Both the position numbers and the translations under genes were made by a program. The notes under the pieces are model-generated. The model saw nothing but the letters and a program-made list of their open reading frames with translations. It searched no databases and had not been told where the DNA came from. Positions 1 through 11,500 of a stretch of 64,000 nucleotides of DNA are shown in pieces. Origin of the DNA: Blastomyces gilchristii SLH14081. Taxonomy: Eukaryota; Ascomycota; Eurotiomycetes; Onygenales; Ajellomycetaceae. How positions within the stretch are numbered: position 1 is the first letter of the stretch; every line of letters starts with the position of its first letter. The stretch lies in contig NW_003101680.1 in NCBI RefSeq assembly GCF_000003855.2, positions 2,355,095-2,419,094 of the forward strand, written 5' to 3'.

Positions 1-1434
1 TTCTGATCCAGTTGAGTCTCTACAATACCGCACTCACGCAGTAGCGCGAAGTATGGGCCACATGATAGAGGTTTAACCGCGGGTCCACAGAAAAATTGTA
101 GGTTGGAAACTAGATATATCTTTTGATGCGGGCTGTAGGCTCTGGATTTTACCAGGGCGGGAGTTTACCTATTTACCAATATCCCTTTTTTTTTACCCCC
201 TGCTTTTATGAGTTTTCAAGTAGCGAAATATCTCAGAATGCGAAGATGGCGTAGATAGGGAACTTTGTACGCTGTAGGGCCGCAGTTTTTTCGCTGTCAA
301 ACCTGGAAACCCCCCGCTGTTGTTGAAGACACTTTGATAGGAAACTCATGCATTCTGCGAACCTGCCGATGGAGATATCCTTCAGGCCGTATAGGACTAA
401 TCTCCTAATGAAGAAATTCACGATCAGAAAGGACTCCTATATCACGTACATAGTACGGAGTATTCAGGCGGATTCGAGGCAAGCACGTCACCATTGATAG
501 TTACCATTGATAGTTGGGCGAAGACCTCCTATTCCTCATGGTTCCACCCTTCGGTATTGAGTATCGTTGTAGGGAATCAAAAGATGGAAATGTCTGAAAG
601 TCTAGAGATGTCGCTAAACATAGTAGTTAACTAATAAAGTATCACGACATTCGCTGCTGTTGTCGCAACTTCTTCGTACCTAGGTAACGTTGCTGGAAAT
701 CGAGGGGTCATGTGATCCTGTCTAGGCAGTGCGTGGAAATACCGATCGCAGGCCTTGGTCTCAGTTGTACGCAACGGAAGATGTCGTGGAAGCAAGGTTT
801 ACATAAGGCACGAAGCGAGTCACATGACTTGGATACTTCCAGCCGGGAATAGCGCCCAGCCTGGAAGACTCCTGATACATATATATGCCCACCTCTGATA
901 GGAGATATTGAAAAAGAACCTCAACACGCAGATGTCTAGAATGGCCTATTGTCTGCATTGACGGAGACTATAGTCTCCCCTTTCACACTTCTATGTGTCT
1001 GGAATCTCGAGTCAAGGGCAAGTAACTTAAATCCTAAAAATGAAATTTCTCCCCTGCCATATATCTCCGCGTCCGATACTATATCGCATGTCAAACGTAT
1101 CAATTTCATGATATAAATTAGCAAAAACATTATCTGACAGTACTTTCTAGGGCTTGGAAGATACTGGAGGATCCATCGGTTCATACACCCGCATCTATAG
1201 TCGATCCCTGAGGCGGCCGTTTGCCCAATATATCATCGTGAGGATGGCAGAAGTCGACATATGATATCTGTTAATATATTAAAGAACACTGCCGACGCCA
1301 TTCGATATTCCTCATTATTTTTTTTTTATTTTGAACCGTGCTTGCCAGTGTTGGTACACAGGGGGTGAATCGGTACTGGAAACCTCGACGCAGAGTTCCC
1401 ATCGGCTTTCTCAGCCACATTCTCAAATTTTGCC
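1..1434. other. Intergenic, upstream of the LSD1-like gene
   Basis: I see no gene here. Open frames are short, start at non-AUG codons or lie out of any conserved context. The stretch holds a pyrimidine-rich tract just before the LSD1-like start (T run near 1,318-1,330) and one copy of the ACGGAGTA motif near 454. It is presumably the promoter and 5' UTR of the gene beginning at 1,435. Confidence 0.6.
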
Positions 1435-4400
1435 ATGTTCGGAATGGCTGGAAACTTGCTTACTGAGACCCACGACCGTGCGGAATTAACCAAAACCACT
1501 CTTTGTGAAAAAGATTCATTGCAGGAGATGCTAGAGATTCATCATGGCAGCGAATTCCACGCCCATGCTTCAACCGTAAACGACACTATCGCAGACGTCA
1601 CCATTAAAACCCTCCAGGCGGCAAAACCACAGATACCAAGTCCTGATAGTCAATTACCCCAACAGCAAACCCAATATGATGCGAGAATTAATTTATTATC
1701 GAAAGACTCACAACTTACCTCATCTACAGATTTTCTAGAGGATAGTTCCCAAGGCTTAGATCGTTCGTCACGGGAGCGAGATTCCTTCACCGATAGTCAT
1801 CATGAAACACCGAATGGTTCGATGACCTCGGCGTCTCTCGTATCTCCTTTGCCTCCTCCTAAATCTGCCTCCCCCAGCACACAGATGAACCCCGATCTTA
1901 CTCCAAAGAGTCAACCGGCAGATTCGGGTTCAGAATATCGTAAATATAGACCCAGGTCGTCGATACCCGCGCGACTTTCGGCATCCACATATGCTCAACA
2001 ATGTATTGCTGCGGCTCACGCCTCGCGACTCAATCCGTACGCGTTGCACAAAGGCGAACAGGCCTTGCTGCAGGATGACCTCTGTCATCTCCACGTGACA
2101 GTGTATCTCAATATTCGGAATGGAATCCTTCGACTGTGGACAAGAAATCCAATGGTCAGCGTTACAAGAGAAGAAGCACTTGGCTGTGCCAAGGACTATC
2201 GATGGATGAATCTAGCGTCTTTGGCGTACGACTGGCTTGTTCGTAATGGGTATATCAACTTCGGGTGTATCGATATTCCAAAAGCACCAATGACCTCGAA
2301 AAGAGGCCGGCGGAAGGATGGACCAATAGTAGTTATAATAGGGGCAGGCATGGCAGGCTTAGGTTGCGCTAGACAGTTACAGGGACTTTTTCATCAATTC
2401 CCGGAAAATACCACTCCACCAAAAGTGATTTTGTTGGAAGGTCGTAAGCGGATAGGTGGACGAATATATTCGCACCCTCTCAAATCTCTACAATCAGATA
2501 AATTAGCACCAGGCTTACGATCTACTGCTGAAATGGGAGCACAAATTATTGTGGGATTCGACCATGGAAACCCTCTGGATCCAATCATTCGCGCCCAGCT
2601 GGCTCTCCGATATCATCTATTAAGAGATATCTCAACGATTTACGACATTGATGGTACGCCCGTCGATGAGCTTAGGGATGCAATGGCGGAGAAACTTTAC
2701 AATGATATTCTTGACCGCTCCGGGGCTTACCGTCATAAGGCAGTGATCGCTCCTGTAGCCGAAGGTGACAGGGAACTGATCGATTCGGGCCGTGACTCGT
2801 CTGCCGACGATGGGCTCACCATTAGACAATATGAAGAAGCGGCGGCCTCAGGGACAATAGGAATGCTGTTGCCCGCGAAGCGTGTTCGAAGGGGTGTTAG
2901 CCACAAAACTCCAAATGTTAAAACCTCAGCCGGAGTTGCGCTCGCTGATCTTGGCGCGACCAATAACCATTCAGCAGCCATTGCATGTCAAGCAATGGGA
3001 TGGAAGTTGAGGAATGGCGTTACTAGTCATGATTCCATATCCTTAGATGCAATTGCGAGAAAATCCAAAACACAATCACTAGGAACGGTTTTGGATGATG
3101 GAATTAGGCAATACCAAAGACTCCTACCGTTGACACCCCAGGATATGAGATTGTTGAACTGGCATTTTGCGAATCTAGAATATGCTAATGCTGCAAACGT
3201 TGGGAAGCTTAGCTTATCCGGTTGGGATCAGGATATGGGCAATGAGTTTGAAGGCGAGCATGCTCAGGTGGTGGGAGGCTACCAGCAAGTACCGCGCGGA
3301 CTCTGGTCTTTCCCAGATAAACTGGATGTTCGAACCGGTAAGATAGTGACGAAGATATCCTACGATCCGCGAGGGGTGTCAAGCAATAAAACTTTCGTCC
3401 ATTGCGAGGATGGTGAAACTATCCAGGCAGATAAAATCGTTTTCACTGCGCCTCTAGGTGTGCTCAAAAAGGGATCTGTCCAATTCGAGCCACCTCTGCC
3501 GGAATGGAAGACAGGCCCCGTGAACAGACTTGGTTTTGGAACCATGAACAAGGTTATTCTCGTGTTTGAGAAATCATTTTGGGATTCTGAGAGGGATATG
3601 TTCGGTCTTCTTCGGGAACCTACAATCCAGAACAGCTTATCTCAATCAGACTACAGCCAAAACCGCGGCAGATTTTATTTATTCTGGAACTGTATCAAAA
3701 CTACAGGGCTACCAGTATTGATTGCGCTCATGGCTGGTAACGCTGCTCACCAGGCCGAGAGGATGACTGACTCTGAAATTCTCAGCGAAGTTACATCCCA
3801 ACTTCGCAACATTTTCAAACATGTTGCCGTGCCAGATCCCCTAGAAACCATTGTCACACGCTGGGGTCAGGATAAGTTTGCCAATGGCAGTTACTCCTAC
3901 GTTGGTACAGATGCACTGCCTGGGGATTATGACCTTATGGCCAAACCGATCGGGAATTTGCACTTCGCTGGTGAAGCTACCTGTGGCACTCATCCGGCTA
4001 CTGTGCATGGAGCCTACCTCTCTGGGCTTCGTGCTGCGTCCGAAATCCTCGAGTCCATTATTGGACCAATCACTTTCCGCAAGCCTCTTGTTCCTACCAG
4101 AAGCAAAACAGCAAACGCAATGTCTACCACAACGGTGAATGGCACCACCTCTAATGGTACTCTATCCAACGGACGAAAACGAAAGGAACCACCACCAACC
4201 GGAAACCCGGCAAAAAATGCCATACACGCCGAGAAACCCACCGCTGCACCCCGCGCAAATAACTCCTTCCCATCAACATCCTTCCTCCGCGAGGCCTACG
4301 ATAAAGCAATGTGGGAAGCAATAATTGGCGAACTCGGCCCCGCCGAGCCACGGCCAGCAAAAAAACCTCTCAATCCATTCCTCCTCTACCAAAAGGACTA

Positions 4401-4779
4401 CTGGCACATCTGCAAATCGAAATGCGATGACGCCCGACGCGCCAGCACAGGAAACGCCAATGCCAAAGCGCCACGGGACGAGATCCGCCAGGCCCTGGGC
4501 CAGATGTGGCGTGATGCCCCTGCGGACATCCGGCAACCGTACCTTGACCAAATCGCTGTACATCGCCGTGAAAACGACGAGTCGCTGGAGAAATGGAAGG
4601 AGAGGATCATTGAGTGGGAGCGGAAGACGTATGAGGTTAAGGACCGGTGGTGTGCGGCGAATCCGTTTGATGCGTTCGAGATCCAGGCTACGAAGAAGCA
4701 TTTGGAGAGCATTGAGGGCCTGGATCAGAAGGGGGGTTTTGGACTTGAGGTAGGGAGAAAAACTAGGAAGGTTGGGTGA
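1435..4779 (+). CDS. lsd1: LSD1-type lysine-specific histone demethylase with SWIRM, amine oxidase and HMG-box domains
   Basis: Single uninterrupted 1,114-residue frame. Order: disordered N-terminus (1 to about 170, Ser/Gln rich), SWIRM domain (about 185-280), FAD-dependent amine oxidase (about 298-880) and a C-terminal HMG box (about 975-1065, containing KKPLNPFLLYQKDYW). The Rossmann FAD motif VVIIGAGMAGLG is near residues 299-310; the C-terminal FAD-contacting segment GNLHFAGEATCGTHP is near 840; the conserved active-site lysine falls in GTMNKVIL (K706). Family knowledge: such proteins remove methyl groups from histone H3 lysines by FAD-dependent oxidation in the nucleus. In place of the long coiled-coil tower of animal LSD1 there is a low-complexity insert (about 440-530). 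SWIRM plus HMG resembles fungal Lsd1/Lsd2 proteins, so nucleosome binding without a CoREST-type tower is my inference. The neighbouring trr1 is convergent. Confidence 0.93.
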   Translation: MFGMAGNLLTETHDRAELTKTTLCEKDSLQEMLEIHHGSEFHAHASTVNDTIADVTIKTLQAAKPQIPSPDSQLPQQQTQYDARINLLSKDSQLTSSTDFLEDSSQGLDRSSRERDSFTDSHHETPNGSMTSASLVSPLPPPKSASPSTQMNPDLTPKSQPADSGSEYRKYRPRSSIPARLSASTYAQQCIAAAHASRLNPYALHKGEQALLQDDLCHLHVTVYLNIRNGILRLWTRNPMVSVTREEALGCAKDYRWMNLASLAYDWLVRNGYINFGCIDIPKAPMTSKRGRRKDGPIVVIIGAGMAGLGCARQLQGLFHQFPENTTPPKVILLEGRKRIGGRIYSHPLKSLQSDKLAPGLRSTAEMGAQIIVGFDHGNPLDPIIRAQLALRYHLLRDISTIYDIDGTPVDELRDAMAEKLYNDILDRSGAYRHKAVIAPVAEGDRELIDSGRDSSADDGLTIRQYEEAAASGTIGMLLPAKRVRRGVSHKTPNVKTSAGVALADLGATNNHSAAIACQAMGWKLRNGVTSHDSISLDAIARKSKTQSLGTVLDDGIRQYQRLLPLTPQDMRLLNWHFANLEYANAANVGKLSLSGWDQDMGNEFEGEHAQVVGGYQQVPRGLWSFPDKLDVRTGKIVTKISYDPRGVSSNKTFVHCEDGETIQADKIVFTAPLGVLKKGSVQFEPPLPEWKTGPVNRLGFGTMNKVILVFEKSFWDSERDMFGLLREPTIQNSLSQSDYSQNRGRFYLFWNCIKTTGLPVLIALMAGNAAHQAERMTDSEILSEVTSQLRNIFKHVAVPDPLETIVTRWGQDKFANGSYSYVGTDALPGDYDLMAKPIGNLHFAGEATCGTHPATVHGAYLSGLRAASEILESIIGPITFRKPLVPTRSKTANAMSTTTVNGTTSNGTLSNGRKRKEPPPTGNPAKNAIHAEKPTAAPRANNSFPSTSFLREAYDKAMWEAIIGELGPAEPRPAKKPLNPFLLYQKDYWHICKSKCDDARRASTGNANAKAPRDEIRQALGQMWRDAPADIRQPYLDQIAVHRRENDESLEKWKERIIEWERKTYEVKDRWCAANPFDAFEIQATKKHLESIEGLDQKGGFGLEVGRKTRKVG

Positions 4780-5772
4780 GTGGCGTGGGAGCTTTCTATT
4801 TCCTCTCTTTCGTGTTTCTTGTTGCAAAAAATTACGGGCTATTATGTTAGCATGCCATGTTCCTTTTTCTATAGGTACGGTAATTTTTCATTTTGCATCA
4901 CACTGGTCTTCTACTCTGATTTTCATTAGTTAGAGGCATCCAGTCGGTAAGGTGTCCATTTGGCAGTTCGTGGGATGGGTGGAGTCTGGTTCTTCCGGTC
5001 ATTTCCCCTTCTTCTTCTTCTACTAAGGGAATTTCTCATTGATGGACATATGTGGGAGGCACAGTGTTCCCATTCGTTACATGGCGCATTACTTCTTAGT
5101 TTTCTTGCATTTCTCTTAAATCTTTTTTCTTTTTTCTTTTTTCTTTTTTTTCTCTTCTTTTTTCATTGATTCTGATTCACAATTGTACTGCATGTATAAT
5201 TACTGTGTTTGTACACCGTTTTATGCTTTCCTTTTCCCCTTTCATCACCCTTCCCGTCCGTCTCCCGAGAGGCAAAGAGGATGAAAAACAAAATAATGAG
5301 ATGCCAATTCTATTAAAACGGAGGAAATGTTAATAAAATGAGAGCCGACGAGTGATACTCGTGCTAGCGGAATCTATTCATCTAACCTTCTCACTAGGCA
5401 AATCCATGGAGCTGTTCAGTGTAGGCCACTGGGGCAGAAGAGCTCGATCAACCACCACCAAGCTAACTGGTAACTTAACTAGTTAAGGGGCCAAACCATT
5501 CCATATATCAACATAGAGGGTAATTTGAAAACAGAGATATTTCTATAATTGTCGTCTAACCCCCGGCCAACCCCATGCTCATCCATCAAATGGGAGTTTT
5601 ATTGGGGCACGGAAGCAAAAATTGTATAATAATAATCTAAAACAAAAAGAAATAGAATCGCCTTCGACCACTTGCTCCTGTTCCGAAGAGCACCAGGAAG
5701 CCAGTGCTGGCTCCAATCCCGTTTTCTTCGCTGCTAATCTAGAAAACCCTCCTGCTACCTATCTATCTCTTC
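4780..5772. other. Convergent 3' spacer between lsd1 and trr1
   Basis: No gene recognised. T-rich 3' flank, including a TTTTTTC-type run at about 5,118-5,164. Positions 5,419-5,462 resemble a stretch at 25,826-25,866 (see findings). It probably contains the 3' UTRs and polyadenylation signals of both convergent genes; AATAAT and AATAAA-like strings occur at several places but none is decisive. Confidence 0.5.
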
Positions 5773-7078
5773 TTACAGCAGAGGATTTGACGTATATTCC
5801 AATGACGGAGCTCCTTTCCCTCCTTCGTTAGTGGTAGAATGTTCGAGCGTCGAGGTAACGACAGGAGGTTCATCAGCCCCTTCCGACTCGGCAAGGAATT
5901 TCTCAGCTTCAAGCGCAGCGATACAACCGGATCCTATATACCAATCACAAAAGAGATAATATGAGTCCAGTGGACATCTAAAAAAAAAAAGAAAAAAGAA
6001 AAAAAAGAAAAAAGTAGAGACGGAAGGAATATAGATAATACATACCCGCACTAGTAATGGCTTGTCTGTATCTCTTATCCTGCACATCACCCGCAGCAAA
6101 CACGCCAGGGACACTGGTATAACTCGTCCCGGGCTTCGTAAGAATATAACCCTCCGCATCCGTCTCGACCTGCCCCTTAACCAGTGCCGTCGCAGGATCG
6201 TGTCCTACAGCGTAAAAGAGCCCATTGGCAGGCACCACCTCCTCATTACCAGATACTACATTCTTAATCTTCAAATGGGTCATGAGGCCCCTTGGCTCCG
6301 GCTCGCCCAGCACCTCGAGCGCAACGGTGTTAAACTTCACCTCAACCTTAGGATTTGCCAACAGTCTCTTCGCCATCGTCTTGCTGGCGCGCAGTTTATC
6401 CTTGCGCACCAACACGGTCACTTTACTTCCATACTTGGTCAGGAACATAGCCTCCTCCGCGGCCGAATCGCCCCCGCCAATCACGAACAATGGCTTGTTG
6501 CGGAAAATAGGAACGGCCCCGTCACACACCGCGCACGCACTGATGCCGTTTTGCCAATACTGCTGCTCACCGGGCAAATCGAGTCGGCGGGCATTCGCGC
6601 CCGTGGCAATGATGAGGGCATCGGCCGTGTGCGCGGCCGCATCGTTGGGGCCATCGGAGTACTCCTTCCATACTTTGAAGGGGCGCGAGGAGAGATCGAC
6701 GCGCGAGACTGTTTCGGTGATGATCTGTGTGCCAAAGCGGACGGATTGGGCGCGCATGCCGTCCATGAGTTCGGAGCCGTTGATGCCGTTGGGGAAGCCG
6801 GGGAAGTTCTCGACGTCGGTGGTGGTGGTGAGCTGTCCGCCGGGCGCGGTGTTGTTGGCCATCATTCCTTCGTATAGGACGGGCTTTAGCTCAGCGCGGG
6901 AGAGGTAGATGGCTGCTGTGTGCGCAGCGGGACCGGAGCCGATGACTTTTTTTGCCCTCCCCTCATGGTTAGAAGATGTGTATTGGGGTCGGGTGGAGGG
7001 GGTAGCTTCCAGATGTTTTGATACTATATCGGGTCCAGAAGAATTGAAGTACTCACTGACAACTTTGGAGTGCGCCAT
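5773..7078 (-). CDS. trr1: Thioredoxin reductase (NADPH), three exons
   Basis: Reduces thioredoxin with NADPH through FAD and a redox-active disulfide. Exons on the minus strand: 7078-7057, 6945-6046, 5933-5773. Introns: 111 bp with donor GTGAGT, and 112 bp with donor GTATGT and acceptor TATAG. Joining them gives 360 residues, the usual size for the low-molecular-weight fungal enzyme. Splicing restores [19 protein letters not shown] (FAD-binding GxGxxA), and the last junction restores [20 protein letters not shown]. The redox motif CAVC is at C145/C148 and the NADPH motif [11 protein letters not shown] follows. The start at 7078 matches the family's cytosolic start. An in-frame acid-free extension lies just upstream (separate entry). 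The first exon codes only seven residues plus one base. The C-terminus after the conserved helix (about 325-360) is Ser/Glu-rich and variable. Confidence 0.95.
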
Positions 7079-7270
7079 TCTGGACGAGATATGGGCAGTC
7101 TTGACGCTCAATGGCGTCGTGGGGGTAAGGGAGAGGGCAGCGCCGGAGGGGGAGGGTCTGTTCTGGAACGAGGCCGCAGCCGCAACAGAGAGACCGACGG
7201 TGGATCGGAGGGGGGAGAAGGGAGCGCGGCGGAAAATTGAGGAAAACAGCTTGATGATCTTCTTTCTATA
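7079..7270 (-). other. Candidate mitochondrial presequence of trr1 lacking an AUG
   Basis: Reading in the trr1 frame upstream of its AUG, 64 codons stay open back to a TAG at 7,273-7,271. The encoded stretch begins [20 protein letters not shown], is rich in R, K, S, A and has no D or E, the classical composition of a matrix-targeting peptide. No AUG occurs in it, nor anywhere on the minus strand until about 7,415. Either a near-cognate codon (CTG at 7,249-7,247 with A at -3, or an ATC just upstream) or an unseen upstream exon spliced near 7,271 would be needed. Dual cytosolic/mitochondrial thioredoxin reductases are known in fungi; its use here is inference. Confidence 0.5.
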
Positions 7271-7273
7271 CTA

Positions 7274-8501
7274 GTTGAGAAGGGGGAAGGAAGATGCTAG
7301 ATGGTGTTGTTGGAGGGTTTTATTTATGGATGTCTGTCTGCAGTGTTGTAAGATGTTGCTTTGGTGGCGGGGGGTTGCTAACTTAGTTGTTAGTTAATAA
7401 TCATTAATCTTTAGTTATAATATTATACGTGATTTTTAACTTCATGGCCTGATCAAGCTGTATTAAAATAACAAATATATTTGCTGTTTATTATATATAT
7501 ATTTAAGACTTTCAAGACCACTAACACTCCCTGATTCAACAGACAAAATGCTTTTGCAAATATTCTACTTATATTCCTAGATTCATTATGAATGACTGTT
7601 TTAACCAGAACAAACTAAATATTATATATAACAACACCGCCAGCTACATAGCTGGCTCATCCCACTCAACGCTAGATTCCACATCATTCGTCTCTCCCGT
7701 TCTTGATATTTATCTTGCTTGTCCCTGCTTCGTCTTGCGTAGAATCCCATCTAGCCTCTCGTCTCCGCAGCCAATCCCTTGACTCTGCATTTGAATTGAT
7801 ACAGCTGCATCAAAACCTTCCGACGGGAGATTGCACCAGGACTGTTGCTGTAGCTAATCCAAGTTGAATTGAACCTATACAAAGAGAATTAGCGGGGATT
7901 TTTTTGGGGGGGGATTTTTATTTTTTTTAATTTTTTTTAGAATAACTAAATTAAAATCTGGGCGGGTGAGTGACTCTTCAACACTGTTTGTGTTGACTCT
8001 TCCCCCTCGCCATGGCCAGGCCTCTTTTGTATGTTACCAAGCGTCAAAAAAATACCGAGATATCAGCTATTTAGACAGGATGGAATGGCCGGATGTGTTC
8101 AAGGAGATTCAGAATATGTGATACAATGATCATTGCTTTTACTCGCACATATGATAATGTGCCTGGAATATTAGTATAAAGGAGGTTGGTGTTGGGGAAT
8201 AGGCATAGGACAAGGCAATAAAATAAATAAAATAAAAACACTCTCTTGAGTTGAAAAGAGTATATTCGAAAATTTGCGTGTTGGTATCCAGCCAGTAGTT
8301 AACAAGTTAGGTACAGCATGAAAGAAAAGCAAAGAAAATAATACCTGAACTAGTTGTCTTGTAACCCTCAAATTCCTCCATATCAAACCAAAAGCACAGA
8401 AGAGAGCAAACCAGAATAGGAAAACAAAATATAAATATAAATATAGAAAGAAGAAGAAGAAGCAGAAGAAAAAGAAAGATAACAAAACGACCACAAAACC
8501 G
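7274..8501. other. Intergenic, promoter side of trr1 and 3' side of the PhoD-like gene
   Basis: No convincing gene. AT-rich promoter region with TATATATATA near 7,494 and a T-rich stretch at 7,901-7,938. A short open frame at 7,588-7,782 has no features and a non-typical composition, so I do not call it. The part adjoining 8,501 is probably the 3' UTR of the PhoD-like phosphatase gene. Confidence 0.5.
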
Positions 8502-11500
8502 CTAAATGATCCCAAGCCACTTCTTCCTCGGCTTATACGCATCCACCCCGCTGTATCCCGGCTGGGGAGGTGGTGGGAGCGGTGGTAATCCGACGTCATC
8601 ATCATCATATTCATCATATTCATCATTATCTTGACCTTGGTGGGGATGAGGTTCCTCCTCCCCCTGCCCATACCCATCATCATCATACCGTCGTCTCTGA
8701 TAACCTTCCCCAGCACGGCTGAGTACCTGTTCCCGGTCCGGCTCCTGCTCGAGTCCCCGGCCATGACTAGGCCCATGCCCATGCCCATGCCCATTGCCAT
8801 AACCCAGCTGCCCCATATCCGGTGCCGCGCCGCCATCCCCATCCTCCTGCCCCTGCTGTTCCTGCTGCTCCTCCTGCTCTTGCTTCTTCCTCCCGCCAAT
8901 CTTCCACCAACGCTTCTTCTCCCGCGGTTCACTCGGTTCAAATGGCCCCTCAAACCATAGCGCAGGCACCAGCACTCGATACGGACTTGTGATTCCCGCC
9001 GGGTCCCGCGGGTTCGTCTCGCAGTTCAAGGTGATATCAAGCCCTCCCTCCAGGTTTATGAAGTTCTGCAAAACGAAGGCTTCACCCTTCGCTTCACGTT
9101 TAATCTCCTTGGCGGATAGGTCGGTGCGACGGCGGAGGAAATTACTCCCCGGTCGTGGATGCTGTGCTGGATCGTCGGTTTGTTGTTGGTTTCCAGCCGT
9201 CATGGGCCTTTGGGGTTGGGGCGGGAAGTAACTATCTTTTGCTTGTGCTGCGGTAGAGGGGAGCCCGTCGTAGCTCATGCGGCGCTTCTCCAGTCCGCGC
9301 AACGAGAGGCTGCGAGACGGTGGGGGACCGCCGCGCTGAGATAGTTTCCGAAGGAGAGCTGAAGGCCTTCCATCGCCTCTAGATAGGGATAGGGATCTCA
9401 TCAACTTTCCAGGACGGCCCGCAGACGGGGTGGGCGGTTCTGATTCCGTCGGTGTCTGAGGCGGAGTAGACCCTGGGAACATTTATCAATTAGCAGGGTT
9501 GAATTTTGAATGATAGTCACTAGTCACTCTATATAAAGTTATTTCTTGCTTGAAGACTCACCAGGAGCATATTCTCGAATAGAACACCAGTTCCTTCTGG
9601 GAAGAAGGCGCTTGTTGTTTCGCGGCTTTCCATCAACATCAAACGCAAATATTGCTCGCATGTCCTCGACCGTCTTCGTATCTAAAAAGTGAAGCTTGTT
9701 ACGTTTATTGAGAGCATCCGCCATCATCTCCGAGGCGGGCGCATTGACAATCGACGAAGATATCACATTAGGCATGTATCTGTAGTCTTTATCTTTGGGG
9801 ATCTGCAGCTTTGGGTTGGAGTAGAACTGTCCGATTGCCGCGACTTGAGCATCGCCTCTGTGATGGAATATTAGCCTGCGTATAAACACCAGATATATCA
9901 TTTTGAAGGAGGAGCTCAGGCATACATACCCGAGTATAGTGATTCGCACAGATTTCTCCGCAGCGAGTTCTTGGAGATCCTCGATCAGCCAGCCGCGCTC
10001 AAGCTTATGCGCCTTCGAGGTCCACTGGCTATCAATCGTTTCCGTGTCTACATCGAACCTATCTCGTAAATTGCTAAATATTCCCGCCCGCCCAAGTGCC
10101 TTTACAGGATAGCTCGCCCGACTGGACAAAACGTTCTCAAGCCACACCTAGCAGTTCTGTTGTCAGTACTAATCAATCCATGTGAATTACGGTGATTGTA
10201 TTAGGAAAAGAATCCAACAATACCAGGCGTGGATACGCGATAGGTACGCTTAAAAGCACGATCAAGTGCTTTGTTTCCCCCTTCATAATTTGGTCATGAC
10301 AGCGAGTGAATATGAGGTCAGCAGAATCATCGATGAGCACTTCGTTTTTCTGCAATAACCCATGTCAGTTAAAAAATAAAATAAAAAATAGAAGCCTACA
10401 AATTATATCTGTTCCGGGAGCTGACTTACCGTGCGCTCAGTTTGACAATCAACTCCCAAAAACGCTACTCGCTTGCCCATATTCATAAAAACACTCCTGC
10501 TCCGCTGCCCGATATAAGGACCAGGATTTGCACCGAACAACCAGCTCGGTTCATCCAAATCTGTCTCCTCGGGCACACTCTGATGTTGGAAAAGCAGATA
10601 ATACTTAAATGCCAACTCGCCCGCCCCAGACATGACGGGTGATCTCATAAGCTGATCCGGAAAAGAGCCATAACCGGGTACAATGTCATGGTCATTCCAC
10701 ATATTCACCATCGGGATCTGGGAATTGGCCATACTGAACAGCCCATGCGAGAACCATTTCAGATACTGCTGAAGATAAAAGTTCTCCATTTCGGATTTGA
10801 TGTCAAGATTGAATGGATGATACCGTTCTTCATATGGGACGCGTAGGCCCATCCAACAGCGGAAATGTTCTGTGTCAAACAGAGCCGAGTCGTTGTATAT
10901 CTGGTCGCCTCCGCCTACCATAACATGGAACGGGAGCGTTTGGTGTGTGTTTAGAACATCTCGCCAAAGGGGGTCAGGCCCACTGAACTTGTCGCGATCG
11001 GCCGATTCGCTGAACCCGTTGCCGCTGTGGAACATGATGTTCATTGACTGGCCCTTGGCAGGGACCCAGAATCCAACCGCGGAGCCCTGGTTGATCCGAT
11101 ACGCAATCCTCTGTTGCCAGTTGCCCAGCTCAATCTCGAGATTGAATCGCCAGAACGTCACGTCCCTCGCGGGATCTGCGTAGAGACGTGCCCCCTTAAT
11201 TTCTCTGTATTTACCTACCGACTCCCCATCTTTCTCTTTGATTCGCGCATTTGGGGGTTGCGAAACTTGATTGCTCGCGGTATAGTCGATAGGGCTAGGC
11301 GATACTTCAAAGAGCCCGTCGTCGTCTTCAATGAAGGAGAGGTCTTTGGCTTCTTCAAGATGGTCTACGGGCTTCACGTAGAGTAGCTTGCCATTTCGTC
11401 CAAGCTTGGTGAGGCCGGCAATTGGATCCACATACTCTGGCGCAAGTTCACCATTCTCCCCGCTAATCTCAGTTGGCGGAGGTGGAAGCAAGCTCATAGG

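Noticed and set aside
5978..6045. Phe/Tyr-rich continuation of the trr1 frame
   Set aside because: It is intron 2 (donor GTATGT at 6,045); splicing to 5,933 restores the conserved C-terminal motif.
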